NCBI GenBank assembly: GCA_965216445.1
Contig: OZ244166.1
Span: 372,001-436,000, forward strand
From: MA-ANB-1 sp965216445
Lineage (GTDB): Bacteria > Actinomycetota > Acidimicrobiia > Spongiisociales > ZC4RG35
Reading direction: 5' to 3'
DNA: 64,000 nt
This document shows, one piece after another, positions 8,636 through 16,998 of this stretch (the stretch's first letter is position 1; every line of letters starts with the position of its first letter). The notes under the pieces are model-generated. The model saw nothing but the letters and a program-made list of their open reading frames with translations, did not search any database and was not told where the DNA came from. Both the position numbers and the translations under genes were made by a program.

Positions 8636-8688
8636 GTTCAAATGATGGGGTTTTGTTCAAGTCGCTTGAACATTCGAATGATTTGAAT
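8636..8688. promoter_or_regulatory. Cluster of palindromic operator-like sites upstream of HTH regulator
   Basis: A run of related half-sites lies just upstream of the regulator gene: GTTCAAATGAT at 8636; a perfect 7+3+7 palindrome GTTCAAG-TCG-CTTGAAC at 8655-8671; the palindrome CATTCGAATG at 8671-8680; and ATTC...GAAT at 8672-8688. Such repeats in a divergent promoter region are typical autoregulator binding sites. The last copy is about 12 nt before the start codon of the 8700 gene, where binding would block transcription or initiation. Confidence 0.65.
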
Positions 8689-8699
8689 AAAGATGCCGT

Positions 8700-9311
8700 A
8701 TGGGAAAGATCGACGAGGTATTCGAGATCGAAGACGTGAGGGTCCTGGAGGTCCTCAATAACCCCACGAGGTTGCGGATTCTGCGCCACCTCGAAGAACC
8801 GACAACCGTCCGGGCTGTAGCCGATGCGATGGCCGTTCCGGTTACACGTCTCTACTACCACTTCGGTCTCCTCGAGGATTTGGGTGTCATCGAAGTGGTC
8901 GAGACCCGCAAGGCAGGCGCGATGATCGAAAGGCTCTTTCAATGCGTGGCCGGCACGTTTGCTCCGAGTCCCAAGCTGTACGAAAACAACGAGGACCTGG
9001 GACGTGTGGCCAGGGCATCTGCCGATGCGATTCTCGATGGTGCCCGTCTCGACGCAGAGCAAGGGCTCTTCCACCATTTCGAGGCACTTGCGGAGGGCAA
9101 AGAGAAGTCCGATAAGTATCCGGGGACGATCAGCCGATCGGTTCGCTTGATGTCGCGAGAGGAGGCGAATGAGTTCGCGGCCGAACTCGAGGAATTGGTG
9201 AGCAAATGGGGACGTGGTTCGTCCGAAGAGGAAGAGCGGGGTGACGAGGAATTCGCCCTTTCGCTTGTCTTCTTCCCGCTGGCGACGCCGGCACGTCGAG
9301 GACAGTCGTGA
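8700..9311 (+). CDS. ArsR/HTH_20-like transcriptional regulator
   Basis: A 203-aa protein with an N-terminal winged-helix domain: VLEVLNNPTRLRILRHLEEPTTVRAVADAM is the classic ArsR-like opening, followed by a recognition helix VTRLYYHFGLLEDLGVIEVV. The remaining 120 residues are a mostly helical, acidic C-terminal domain with no obvious metal-binding Cys/His cluster, which argues against a metal sensor. It is probably a ligand-responsive repressor. The MFS gene starts inside its stop codon (GTGA overlap), so it likely regulates its own operon through the palindromes just upstream. Confidence 0.82.
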   Translation: MGKIDEVFEIEDVRVLEVLNNPTRLRILRHLEEPTTVRAVADAMAVPVTRLYYHFGLLEDLGVIEVVETRKAGAMIERLFQCVAGTFAPSPKLYENNEDLGRVARASADAILDGARLDAEQGLFHHFEALAEGKEKSDKYPGTISRSVRLMSREEANEFAAELEELVSKWGRGSSEEEERGDEEFALSLVFFPLATPARRGQS

Positions 9312-10582
9312 GTAGTTTCAAGACACTGTTCGGGATAGCCGACTACCGAAGGATTTGGTACGCCCAGGTCGCCTCCGATTTCGGTGACAATCTGACCTTC
9401 CTCACTCTTCTGATCCTCGTCCAGCGGTTGACTGGTTCGACGGTCGCTCTGGCCGGCTTGGTCATCTCGGTGACACTTCCTGCCCTCGTCTTTGGCTTGG
9501 TTTCAGGTGTCTATGCAGACCGATTCGATCGCAAGAAGGCGATGGTGGTCTCCGATGTCCTTCGTGGTCTGGTTGTTCTCGGTTTTGTGTTCGTCCAATC
9601 GGAATCGTTGATTCCGGTGATGTACGGACTCGCGTTCCTGCAAGCTTCGATTGCAACCCTGTTCAATCCGGCGCGATCAGCTCTGCTGCCTCGGATCGTT
9701 GGCGAAGAGAATCTGCTGGCCGCTAACTCCATATCGCAGACGTCGCGCACGATTTTCAACGTCTTGGGGACGACAGCCGCCGGGATCCTTGCTGCTGTGT
9801 CAACAACACTCACACTTGCTTTCTTGGTGGACTCTGCAACGTTCCTTCTGAGCGCGTTCCTGATCTCGAGAATAAGGACCGACGCAGCTCGCGAGGCCAG
9901 CGAAGACGGTCGCGTATGGGCCGAGCTGAAGGAAGGGCTGTCAGTCCTCGTCTCATCCCGGTCGCTTCGGGCGGTCCTGCTCGGTGCTGGGATCGCGATG
10001 CTCGGGTTGGGCGCGGTCAATGTTCTGATCGTCCCCTTGCTGATCGACGAGATGCAGCTCAGCGAAGCGCTGTTCGGTCTCGTCGAGGGTGGTCAGGTCG
10101 TGGGAATGATTGTTGCGGGCAGCTTGGTGGCGGCTTTCGCCAAGAGGCTCAATCCGCCGACTCTCATCGTGTGGGGCATGGTCGGATTGGGTGTTGCGAT
10201 TGCTGCCATCAGCCAGATCGCTTCGGCCTGGCAGATCGCAATTGTCGGCTTCGCGGTTGGTTTCATGCTGGCACCGGTCAATGGCGGTGTGGGGACCCTT
10301 TCTCAGACGCTGGTTCCGGACCACCTTCGTGGCCGAGTTGGCGGAGCGTTGAACGCTGCCATCTCGGCAGCGACAGTGGTATCGATGGGTGTGGCGGGAG
10401 TTGCCGCGGCTGCGATTGGTGTCCGAAACGTGTTCGTCGCTGCTGGTGTTTTCGCCATCGGAGGTGGACTAGCTGCTGCCTTGATGTTCCGGGGGTCAGC
10501 CGATGAAGTTCGCGCCAATGCCGAGCAGCCTCATGAACCCGTCTCGCAATCCGAGGCCCAACCCTTAGAGGGTCTGGGCTAG
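9308..10582 (+). CDS. MFS transporter (Enterobactin-exporter-like/multidrug family)
   Basis: A 424-aa, roughly 12-TM major facilitator protein of the DHA3/EntS-like type. It has FGIADYRRIWYAQVASDFGDNL near the start, YADRFDRKKAMVVSD as the loop 2-3 motif A, and FNPARSALLPRIV, typical of this subfamily. DHA3 members export macrolides, siderophores or other hydrophobic compounds. The GTG start overlaps the stop of the HTH regulator by 4 nt. The stop codon shares the tetranucleotide CTAG with the stop of the convergent phoU-like gene. Substrate unknown. Confidence 0.88.
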   Translation: MSSFKTLFGIADYRRIWYAQVASDFGDNLTFLTLLILVQRLTGSTVALAGLVISVTLPALVFGLVSGVYADRFDRKKAMVVSDVLRGLVVLGFVFVQSESLIPVMYGLAFLQASIATLFNPARSALLPRIVGEENLLAANSISQTSRTIFNVLGTTAAGILAAVSTTLTLAFLVDSATFLLSAFLISRIRTDAAREASEDGRVWAELKEGLSVLVSSRSLRAVLLGAGIAMLGLGAVNVLIVPLLIDEMQLSEALFGLVEGGQVVGMIVAGSLVAAFAKRLNPPTLIVWGMVGLGVAIAAISQIASAWQIAIVGFAVGFMLAPVNGGVGTLSQTLVPDHLRGRVGGALNAAISAATVVSMGVAGVAAAAIGVRNVFVAAGVFAIGGGLAAALMFRGSADEVRANAEQPHEPVSQSEAQPLEGLG

Positions 10583-11244
10583 CTGTCCAGCGCTTTTGAC
10601 TCCTTGTAGAAGTCAATCCGGTCCACAGGCATCACAACAGAGGTCAAGACGTTGCTCAAGTGGGCGCTGATTCTCTTGATGTACCGATAAAACAACGCTC
10701 GCGGAGTAGCAACCCGACCGGGAAGATCCGAGTTGACGAACTCAACGATGTGGTCGTCGTAGTGGGTGGTGTCTTGATCGATCCCCTTGATCAGGTCATG
10801 TACTTTGTCGGTGTCCTGATTCCTGAATGCTTCGAGACTGTCGTGCAGAATCGACGTGACGCGTTTCCGATGGCTCATCAGTTCGTCACTGTCTTCTCCT
10901 TGGGAAAGGTTGACTCCAACTTGAGCGAGGTTCCAGATGTTCTTGCAGTAGTCGCCGATTCGTTCGATGTCCTTGGCGACCGACATGTAGGCCATCATCA
11001 GCCCGTGGTCCACCTCCGCCCCTCGGACAGTGCCATGGACGAGCATCTCCCGTCGGACTGCCCGTTCGGTCTTGTTCAAATCCCGGTCGATGGTCGCCAG
11101 TTGATCTCCTGCCTCTTTGACACCCATCTCACCAAAAACGGCCCCTGCAGCTAGTTCGAACGTGTCCTGGCAGCTGGCCAGCATGGCGGTCAGTTGCTCT
11201 TCAGCAGTCTCCATCTGGTCTGCGTCTCTGAATATGGAGAACAT
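10579..11244 (-). CDS. PhoU-like phosphate transport regulator
   Basis: A 221-aa all-helical protein with PhoU-domain features: helical repeats, and a conserved stretch where VAKDIERIGDYCKNIWNLA carries the E/D-xx-R-xGD metal-binding motif. In bacteria PhoU proteins restrain phosphate uptake. Copies next to Na/Pi symporters are thought to modulate that transporter instead of PstSCAB. The symporter gene lies upstream on the same strand with only 12 nt between them, which supports that role. It resembles the C-terminal PhoU domain that is fused to NptA-type symporters in other bacteria. Confidence 0.85.
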   Translation of the reverse strand: MFSIFRDADQMETAEEQLTAMLASCQDTFELAAGAVFGEMGVKEAGDQLATIDRDLNKTERAVRREMLVHGTVRGAEVDHGLMMAYMSVAKDIERIGDYCKNIWNLAQVGVNLSQGEDSDELMSHRKRVTSILHDSLEAFRNQDTDKVHDLIKGIDQDTTHYDDHIVEFVNSDLPGRVATPRALFYRYIKRISAHLSNVLTSVVMPVDRIDFYKESKALDS

Positions 11245-11256
11245 TGGTTTCCTTCC

Positions 11257-12486
11257 TTATGCAACTAACAGTATTACGAGAGGCACCACGATGAACAGGA
11301 CTACCAGATAAACGAACACCAGAGACCGACGCTTGACGGCTAGGGCCGCTGTCCGTTCGGCGAGGAAAATCGGGATGCGGCGCATGGCTGGTACCGGGTA
11401 GAAGATGAGAATTCCAAGAATGTTGAAGGCAACGTGGGCAAGAGCGATGGTGAGAGCGTCACTGCTGTCGGCAGCCACCGATGCCAGCAAGGCAGTGACG
11501 GTTGTACCGAGGTTTGCGCCGAGTGTGACGGGGAACGCGTTGTGGAGCGTGATCACGCCGGCGGCCACCAGCGGGACCATTATTGAGGTTGTGATGCTGG
11601 AACTCTGCACAGCGACGGTCATTACCAGGCCCACCAGCATCGCTCCCGCACCGGCGCCTTTGGCGAGGACCGAATTCACGGCGTTCTCGATACGCCCTGA
11701 CATGACCTCGCGCATTTGATGCGTGATCTGCCAAAGGGACACGAAGATCAACCCGAGTCCGAGGGCCAAGAGAATGCCTCCTTCGGCACCCTCGAGCCCT
11801 ACACCTTCGATGACGTCTTTGAACCAGGTGACTGGTGCCTTGACGGCATCCTTGATCGGGGATGAGCCTTCAACCGCAGGGAGAAGTCCATCAAACGTTC
11901 TGGTTCCCCATTCGGCAATCCGGCTCACCAGGCCAAATGCGATCTCTACTGGTAAGAGGACGGCAACGGCCAAGATGTTGAAGTAGTCATGGACGGTGGC
12001 GGCGGCGAAGGCCCGCTCAAAATAAGCGGACTGGCGAAGGTGCCCCAAGGACGCCAGGGTGTTGGTCACCGTCGTCCCGATGTTGGCGCCCATGACCATC
12101 GGTACCGCGCTTTCGACAGGCAGGACCCCTGCCCCGACGAGCCCAACGATCGTCGCCGTCGTGACCGACGATGACTGGACGAGGACGGTGGCGAGGACCC
12201 CGGCAGCGAGACCTGCCAGTGGGGAGGAAACGGACGCAAAGACGTCGTCGACAAAGTCCGACCCAAACGCACTGATCCCGGACTCGAGGGACTTGACCCC
12301 GACGAGGAAAATGAAGAGAAAGACGCCTGCGAGACCAAGCCTTCCCAGCGTCTCGGTCCAAGGGGGGAATCGCGATGGCCGCGCGGGTGGGGTCTCCTGT
12401 AATTGGTTGTCAGTCGTCACTGCGGGCGGAAGGGTAGAGCCTCCCGTGGTGCTGTGCCTGGTCACGGGAAACGAAGATGGGGCCAA
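11257..12486 (-). CDS. Na+/phosphate symporter family protein (NptA/PNaS)
   Basis: A 409-aa membrane protein with two inverted-repeat Na/Pi-cotransporter domains, each carrying the QSSS motif: VLVQSSSVTTATIVG at about residue 108 and VAVQSSSITTSIMVP at about residue 275. GANIGTT and GANLGTT follow as the paired repeat motif. It would import (or, in some bacteria, export) inorganic phosphate with sodium. The annotated start at 12486 is uncertain: the first codons lie within a 40-bp sequence shared with the flavodoxin gene at 16.5 kb, and a GTG at 12420 is a credible alternative. Followed by a phoU-like gene. Confidence 0.87.
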   Translation of the reverse strand: MAPSSFPVTRHSTTGGSTLPPAVTTDNQLQETPPARPSRFPPWTETLGRLGLAGVFLFIFLVGVKSLESGISAFGSDFVDDVFASVSSPLAGLAAGVLATVLVQSSSVTTATIVGLVGAGVLPVESAVPMVMGANIGTTVTNTLASLGHLRQSAYFERAFAAATVHDYFNILAVAVLLPVEIAFGLVSRIAEWGTRTFDGLLPAVEGSSPIKDAVKAPVTWFKDVIEGVGLEGAEGGILLALGLGLIFVSLWQITHQMREVMSGRIENAVNSVLAKGAGAGAMLVGLVMTVAVQSSSITTSIMVPLVAAGVITLHNAFPVTLGANLGTTVTALLASVAADSSDALTIALAHVAFNILGILIFYPVPAMRRIPIFLAERTAALAVKRRSLVFVYLVVLFIVVPLVILLVA

Positions 12487-12494
12487 GCATTGCG
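12455..12494 (+). repeat. 40-bp sequence shared with flavodoxin gene (copy 1)
   Basis: These 40 nt match positions 16460-16499 (opposite strand) at 39 of 40 bases. On this strand they encode, in a short frame, the peptide CLVTGNEDGAKHC, identical to the flavodoxin-family core motif. Flanking sequence shows no clear similarity. It is therefore a short displaced fragment at the boundary of the Na/Pi symporter gene. Confidence 0.85.
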
Positions 12495-12523
12495 TACAGC
12501 CGGTGCCGTCTTTTTCGTTTGCT

Positions 12524-15361
12524 CTACTCGGCTCGCAATGCCACTGCTGGAGCTATCTGGGATGCCCGACGAGCCGGTATTGCAGCGGCTAGGAGCGCCG
12601 CAATAGTGGGGACCAGAATCACTATCGCCAGCCCGAGCCATGGCCAGGCAAAGTCGAGCTCTGCATCGCCGAAGGTATTGGAGTTAACGATCACCTGGTA
12701 GGCAGTGATCAGCCCAAGGACGGCTCCAATTACCACGCCCTGAATCGCGACGAAGGCGGATTCCACGAGGAAGGCACCGCGAACAGTGGTCGACTCGGCT
12801 CCGAGGGCTCGTAGAACGCCGATCGCGCGGCGCCGTTCTCGCACCGCCCTGACCAGAACAACGGATAGCCCCGCGATTCCTATGACTAGACCGATCGACA
12901 AGAATCCTTGGAATAGCCTGAATATGCCGAGCGTCTCGGCCACTTCCGCCGCAACGTCTGCTTCGAACGTCGTGGCTTGGAAGCCAAAGCTGATCAGGTC
13001 TGCATTGAGACGAGTGGCGACGAACTCAGGGTCGGTTCCCTCGTCGACGCCAATGTAGAAAGTGGTGCCGCGAGGATCCAGATACCGTTCAACCGCTTCG
13101 ACTCCCATATACGAGCCCGCGAAGATCCAGTCGTTGGCTAACACTCCTGCGATGGTCAGCGCGCGGGTCTCCCCGTCATGATCAACTAAGTCCACGACCT
13201 GTCCGACTGCGTATCGTTCGGCGCCAGGCCCGGACCCGTTGTCCAGGAAGAAGTCGTCGATGATGATCAGGCTGTCGTCCGCCAACACCGCTTCGAACGC
13301 TTCCCGATCGGAGGTGTATTCAGGCGATCTGGAAGCCAACTTCGGCGTCTCCGTCTCAATTAGCCGTGCGTCGAATCCGGTCACCTTCCAGCTTTCGGGC
13401 TCGTCTTGTCCGTTGACAGCGAACTCAGCCGGCGAAGAGACCAGCGGGGCCACCCGGTCGACGCCTTCCGTCTCAGCTATCTCGGATTCTTCTACAGGGT
13501 TGAAGGTCGAGGAAGATGCAACGATCTCGTAGCCGGCGCGGGCGTCATCCACGAGACTTCGGGTCTGCTCTCCGAGAATCTGGCTGAACACCGCCATGAA
13601 GGTGATGGTGAAGACAACGAGAGAGAACATTCCGAGAAGAAGCCCGGTTCTGCCTTTCCGGGCCAGCGGATAGACCAGTCCTAGTCTCGAAGAGAGGCCG
13701 CCACCGAGTCTGGATATCGCGGAAACGGCCCGGCTCCATAGCCGATCCGCGGATGCCGAGATGGTCACTGCTCCGGCGACCAGGACGACTCCTTGCACGA
13801 CGAACACATCGATGTCCGCCTCCTGCATCAGGGTGGGGAACAGACTGAACACAATCATGCCCCAGGTCATGGCGGCCAAGGCACCAACCACCGCTGAAAC
13901 TCTCTTGCCGAGCAGTCCACTGAGAAGTGGAATCGTTGAGAAGGCAACTATGGGAACACCAGCCATGACGGCCGCCTGCACCTCCTGCGCTTGACCGAGA
14001 TAAGCCACCCCGGCACCGGCGATGACACCAAAGCCGGCAGACAGGATCACTTTCAGTCTTCCCCTTCGGGTTCTTGGTTGGGGCTGGTCCCGAACGGCTG
14101 AGATGATGTTGAGTTGGGACACCCGGATCGACGTGATCCAAATGGTGACCATGCTGATCCCCAGACCGATGGCCCATGCCAGGACCATGCTGTCGAACTG
14201 CGGGGCAAAACCGATGTCCAGAAAGTCGTTTTGCTCGAAGAAGATTGTCTTGAGGATTCTGACCAGAACCCACCCTGTTCCAAGGCCCGCGGCCACACCG
14301 AGCAAGGAAGCGAGTAGCGAATACATGGCTCCCTCCAACGCGAAGACCTTCGTGACCTGGGACCTCGAGTATCCAATGGCGCGCATGATTCCAAGTGAGA
14401 CCCGGCGCTCTTCCCCAAGCATCACAAACAGGTTGACGATCAGGAGAATTCCGGCAATCACGGCGAAACTGCCGATGCTGTTGAAGAGGGTCGTGAACTC
14501 CGTCCCGTCCGCAGCTGCGTCTTCAAGCACGTCGTTCTTGACAGTCTCGATTCGTACCCCGTCAAAGCCGGTGACTGCAGCCTCGAGACTCGAAACGACC
14601 TCATCGGTGAGGTCGGCCCCGGACTCAAACCCTCCGTTGTTGGAGACCAGCACTTCGGCTCTCGGTTGTGGAGCTTCTGGTGGCCTGTTGGTCGACAGGG
14701 AATCGATCGTTCCCGGAGCGACATAAACGGAGTTGTATCCGGCCGCGCTGGATCTATCGATAACTGCTCGGACCATCACGGTCGTCGACGACCCAAACGT
14801 ATGGATCACGAGTCGATCGCCAGCAGATACTCCGAGCTTGTCTGCGAATCTGGTTGTGATCACGGCTTCACCTGAGACCGGTGTGGGGCCGGCATCGACG
14901 AAACCACTGGTTGCCTCATCGCCACCGAAGGTCCTTGCCTGCCCAAAGTCCGTTTCGGCGATCCAGACTCGAGGCTCCCCTCGTGGCTCGTCGCCGACCG
15001 TTGTCACCGCCGTAGGAAGAGACAACACTGTGGCAAGGCCGTCGATTGAGTCGATCGAAGCACCGTCGATTGCAGCAACCACCGAATCCAGATCCTCTGG
15101 GTTTTCGACTACGACCGTCTCATCTATTGGTCCGAGTGTCGTGTCGACAATCGACCCAACACCGTCCTTGATGGTGTCACCGACCACAAATGAGGCGACG
15201 ATGATCGCGGTCCCGAGCATGGTGCCAAGAGTGACCAGGACGGCCTCCGCAGGACGTGCGGTGAGGTTACGCCAAGCGAATCGCCTGATCGCTTGTCTCC
15301 TGGCGAACCAGACGGCCGGCAACACCAGGACAATTGCCGCGAGAAACGCCGGTGAAGTCAT
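12524..15361 (-). CDS. FtsX/MacB-type ABC transporter permease (two-module)
   Basis: A 945-aa permease with two FtsX-like modules. A TM near residue 50 (VTLGTMLGTAIIVASFVVGDTI) is followed by a periplasmic MacB-like core domain of about 220 residues and a TM bundle at about 295-440. A central pair of TMs and a second periplasmic domain (about 630-790) precede three more TM helices at the C-terminus, ending in PARRASQIAPAVALRAE, the typical FtsX-family tail. Such proteins export lipoproteins, peptides or antibiotics, or signal mechanically. The start overlaps the stop of the partner ATPase (TGATG). Confidence 0.88.
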   Translation of the reverse strand: MTSPAFLAAIVLVLPAVWFARRQAIRRFAWRNLTARPAEAVLVTLGTMLGTAIIVASFVVGDTIKDGVGSIVDTTLGPIDETVVVENPEDLDSVVAAIDGASIDSIDGLATVLSLPTAVTTVGDEPRGEPRVWIAETDFGQARTFGGDEATSGFVDAGPTPVSGEAVITTRFADKLGVSAGDRLVIHTFGSSTTVMVRAVIDRSSAAGYNSVYVAPGTIDSLSTNRPPEAPQPRAEVLVSNNGGFESGADLTDEVVSSLEAAVTGFDGVRIETVKNDVLEDAAADGTEFTTLFNSIGSFAVIAGILLIVNLFVMLGEERRVSLGIMRAIGYSRSQVTKVFALEGAMYSLLASLLGVAAGLGTGWVLVRILKTIFFEQNDFLDIGFAPQFDSMVLAWAIGLGISMVTIWITSIRVSQLNIISAVRDQPQPRTRRGRLKVILSAGFGVIAGAGVAYLGQAQEVQAAVMAGVPIVAFSTIPLLSGLLGKRVSAVVGALAAMTWGMIVFSLFPTLMQEADIDVFVVQGVVLVAGAVTISASADRLWSRAVSAISRLGGGLSSRLGLVYPLARKGRTGLLLGMFSLVVFTITFMAVFSQILGEQTRSLVDDARAGYEIVASSSTFNPVEESEIAETEGVDRVAPLVSSPAEFAVNGQDEPESWKVTGFDARLIETETPKLASRSPEYTSDREAFEAVLADDSLIIIDDFFLDNGSGPGAERYAVGQVVDLVDHDGETRALTIAGVLANDWIFAGSYMGVEAVERYLDPRGTTFYIGVDEGTDPEFVATRLNADLISFGFQATTFEADVAAEVAETLGIFRLFQGFLSIGLVIGIAGLSVVLVRAVRERRRAIGVLRALGAESTTVRGAFLVESAFVAIQGVVIGAVLGLITAYQVIVNSNTFGDAELDFAWPWLGLAIVILVPTIAALLAAAIPARRASQIAPAVALRAE

Positions 15362-16071
15362 CAGACGACCTTTAAGACTCGAGATGCTGCCGAGGGAGGA
15401 CCGTCGTACTCGACCATCCCATCGCGGATCAGTACAAGTCGGTCAGCAACTTTCGACAGTTCCAACTCGTGGGTGACCATGACGATCGTTTGGCCCGACT
15501 GGTTGACCTCGACCAGGAGGTCGACGATGGACTGGGCAGTTTCCGAGTCCAAGTTTCCCGTGGGCTCATCGGCCCAGATCACCGTGGGCAAGGAAACGAG
15601 AGCCCGAGCGATGGTGACCCGCTGTTGCTCTCCACCGGAAAGCTCGTTTGGCTTGTGGTCCAAGCGATCGGCGAGCCCGACCCTTTCCAACATCTTCTTG
15701 GATTCGGATCGTGCGGTCCGTGAAGCGGTCCCGTTTACGAGGAGTGGCAGCTCTACGTTTTCTACTGCGGAGAGGACCGGGATCAGGTTATAGGCCTGGA
15801 ACACAAACCCCATCGACCCGGCACGATGCTTGGTTCGCTTGCGATCGCTCATCTCGTGTATCGACCGGCCGTCGATCTCAACCGACCCCCCGTCGATTTC
15901 GTCGAGGCCACTGAGACAATTGAGCAGCGTGGTCTTTCCGTTGCCGGAAGGGCCCATGATGACGACAAACTCGCCCGCTTCGACGGCGAGACTCACCCCG
16001 CGAAGTGCTTCGACTTCGAGAGATCCCGTTCGGTAGGTCTTACGGACATCGTCGGCCAGGAGGATCGGCAT
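15361..16071 (-). CDS. LolD/MacB-type ABC transporter ATP-binding protein
   Basis: A 236-aa ATPase of the MacB/LolD/FtsE group. Walker A is GPSGNGKTT (usually GPSGSGKST), GFVFQAYNLIPVLSAVENVELPL is the Q-loop region typical of this family, the signature is LSGGEQQRV and Walker B is VIWADEPTGNLDS. Partner of the 945-aa permease encoded next, with the stop and start codons interleaved. No periplasmic adaptor gene (MacA-like) is adjacent, as is usual for Gram-positive-type MacB systems. Confidence 0.92.
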   Translation of the reverse strand: MPILLADDVRKTYRTGSLEVEALRGVSLAVEAGEFVVIMGPSGNGKTTLLNCLSGLDEIDGGSVEIDGRSIHEMSDRKRTKHRAGSMGFVFQAYNLIPVLSAVENVELPLLVNGTASRTARSESKKMLERVGLADRLDHKPNELSGGEQQRVTIARALVSLPTVIWADEPTGNLDSETAQSIVDLLVEVNQSGQTIVMVTHELELSKVADRLVLIRDGMVEYDGPPSAASRVLKVV

Positions 16072-16149
16072 TTTGTTCCTTCGGTTGATGACTGTGCCGA
16101 AGGTACGTATCGATTCAGTGCGCTCCTATTGGGGATTCCCCTGTCGCAT

Positions 16150-16167
16150 CCCTGACCACGATCAGGG
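16150..16167. terminator. Short hairpin downstream of flavodoxin gene
   Basis: CCCTGA/TCAGGG stem with a 6-nt loop, 8 nt past the stop of the flavodoxin-family gene (minus strand). There is no T run, so it is at best a weak terminator or an mRNA end structure. Confidence 0.35.
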
Positions 16168-16175
16168 TCGGTTGG

Positions 16176-16925
16176 CTAGCGATACTCAGGGTTGGGGAAG
16201 TCGAATCGACAACCGGCATCCCACAGGGACCGCTGGTTCCCATGAGCCGGGATGCCTCCGGCATCCTTGATCATTCGTGCGATGTGAAGCAGGTTCCACG
16301 TCATGAATGTCGTGTTTCGGTTGGTGAAATCGTTCTCCGGTCCACCGGAACCCTCGTCGAGGTACGAAGGGCCCGGTCCGGCTTCGCCGATCCAGCCTGC
16401 GTCAGCCTGGGGCGGGATTACGTACCCCAAGTGCTGTAGCGAATAGAGCACGTTCATCGCGCAATGCTTGGCCCCATCTTCGTTTCCCGTAACCAGGCAA
16501 CCGCCAACGCGTCCGTAATAGGCGTATTGGCCTTCGCTGTTCAGGTCACCGGAATTGCCATAAAGGCGTTCGATTACCAGTGTGCAAACCGACGATTTCT
16601 CGCCAAGCCAGATAGGTGTTCCGAGTACGAGGATATCGGCAGCCTCTACCTTGGCGAAGATCTCGGGCCAGTCGTCTTTGTCGAAACCGTGCTCGGTCAT
16701 ATCGGGCCAGACTCCAGGTGCGATCGTGTGGTCGACGGCACGGACGTGTTCGACCTCAACACCCTGTCGTCGCATTATCTCCGCTGAAATGTCGATGAGA
16801 CCCTGGGTGTGTGAACGCTCCGGCGACTTCTTCAGGGTGGTGTTGATGAAGAGTGCTCTGAGGCTGGAGAAATCCCACCGGTCTTGTGAGCAGAGTTCTT
16901 CTTGTTGGGGTGTGAGCGTGGCCAT
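16176..16925 (-). CDS. Flavodoxin family protein / NAD(P)H-dependent FMN reductase-like
   Basis: A 249-aa flavodoxin-fold protein. The FMN-phosphate loop is near INTTLKKSPERSHTQGL (residues 27-43), ADILVLGTPIWLGEKSS is the second FMN-binding segment, and GGCLVTGNEDGAKHC is the core motif shared with WrbA-like and YwqN-like oxidoreductases. C-terminal residues 180-249 extend beyond a minimal flavodoxin. It probably carries out two-electron reduction of quinones, azo or nitro compounds; the natural substrate is unknown. It is flanked by ABC genes on the same strand but separated by hairpins, so it looks monocistronic. Confidence 0.82.
   Translation of the reverse strand: MATLTPQQEELCSQDRWDFSSLRALFINTTLKKSPERSHTQGLIDISAEIMRRQGVEVEHVRAVDHTIAPGVWPDMTEHGFDKDDWPEIFAKVEAADILVLGTPIWLGEKSSVCTLVIERLYGNSGDLNSEGQYAYYGRVGGCLVTGNEDGAKHCAMNVLYSLQHLGYVIPPQADAGWIGEAGPGPSYLDEGSGGPENDFTNRNTTFMTWNLLHIARMIKDAGGIPAHGNQRSLWDAGCRFDFPNPEYR
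16460..16499 (-). repeat. 40-bp sequence shared with 12.46 kb (copy 2, inside flavodoxin gene)
   Basis: Counterpart of 12455-12494 (39/40 identical, opposite orientation). Here it is an integral part of the flavodoxin reading frame, encoding CLVTGNEDGAKHC, so this is presumably the source copy. Confidence 0.85.
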
Positions 16926-16940
16926 GGCTTCCTCTGTAGC

Positions 16941-16974
16941 GGTCCACCGAATCTAGTGGACCCCCTGCGCGGGG
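16941..16974 (-). terminator. Tandem hairpins after ABC-2 permease
   Basis: Two adjoining inverted repeats, GGTCCAC/GTGGACC (16941-16947 with 16956-16962, 8-nt loop) and CCCC/GGGG (16962-16974), lie between the permease stop (16999) and the start of the flavodoxin gene. They could terminate the upstream ABC operon. There is no strong T tract. Confidence 0.5.
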
Positions 16975-16998
16975 CCCAGGCTGCTATCCGCCGAGCGA

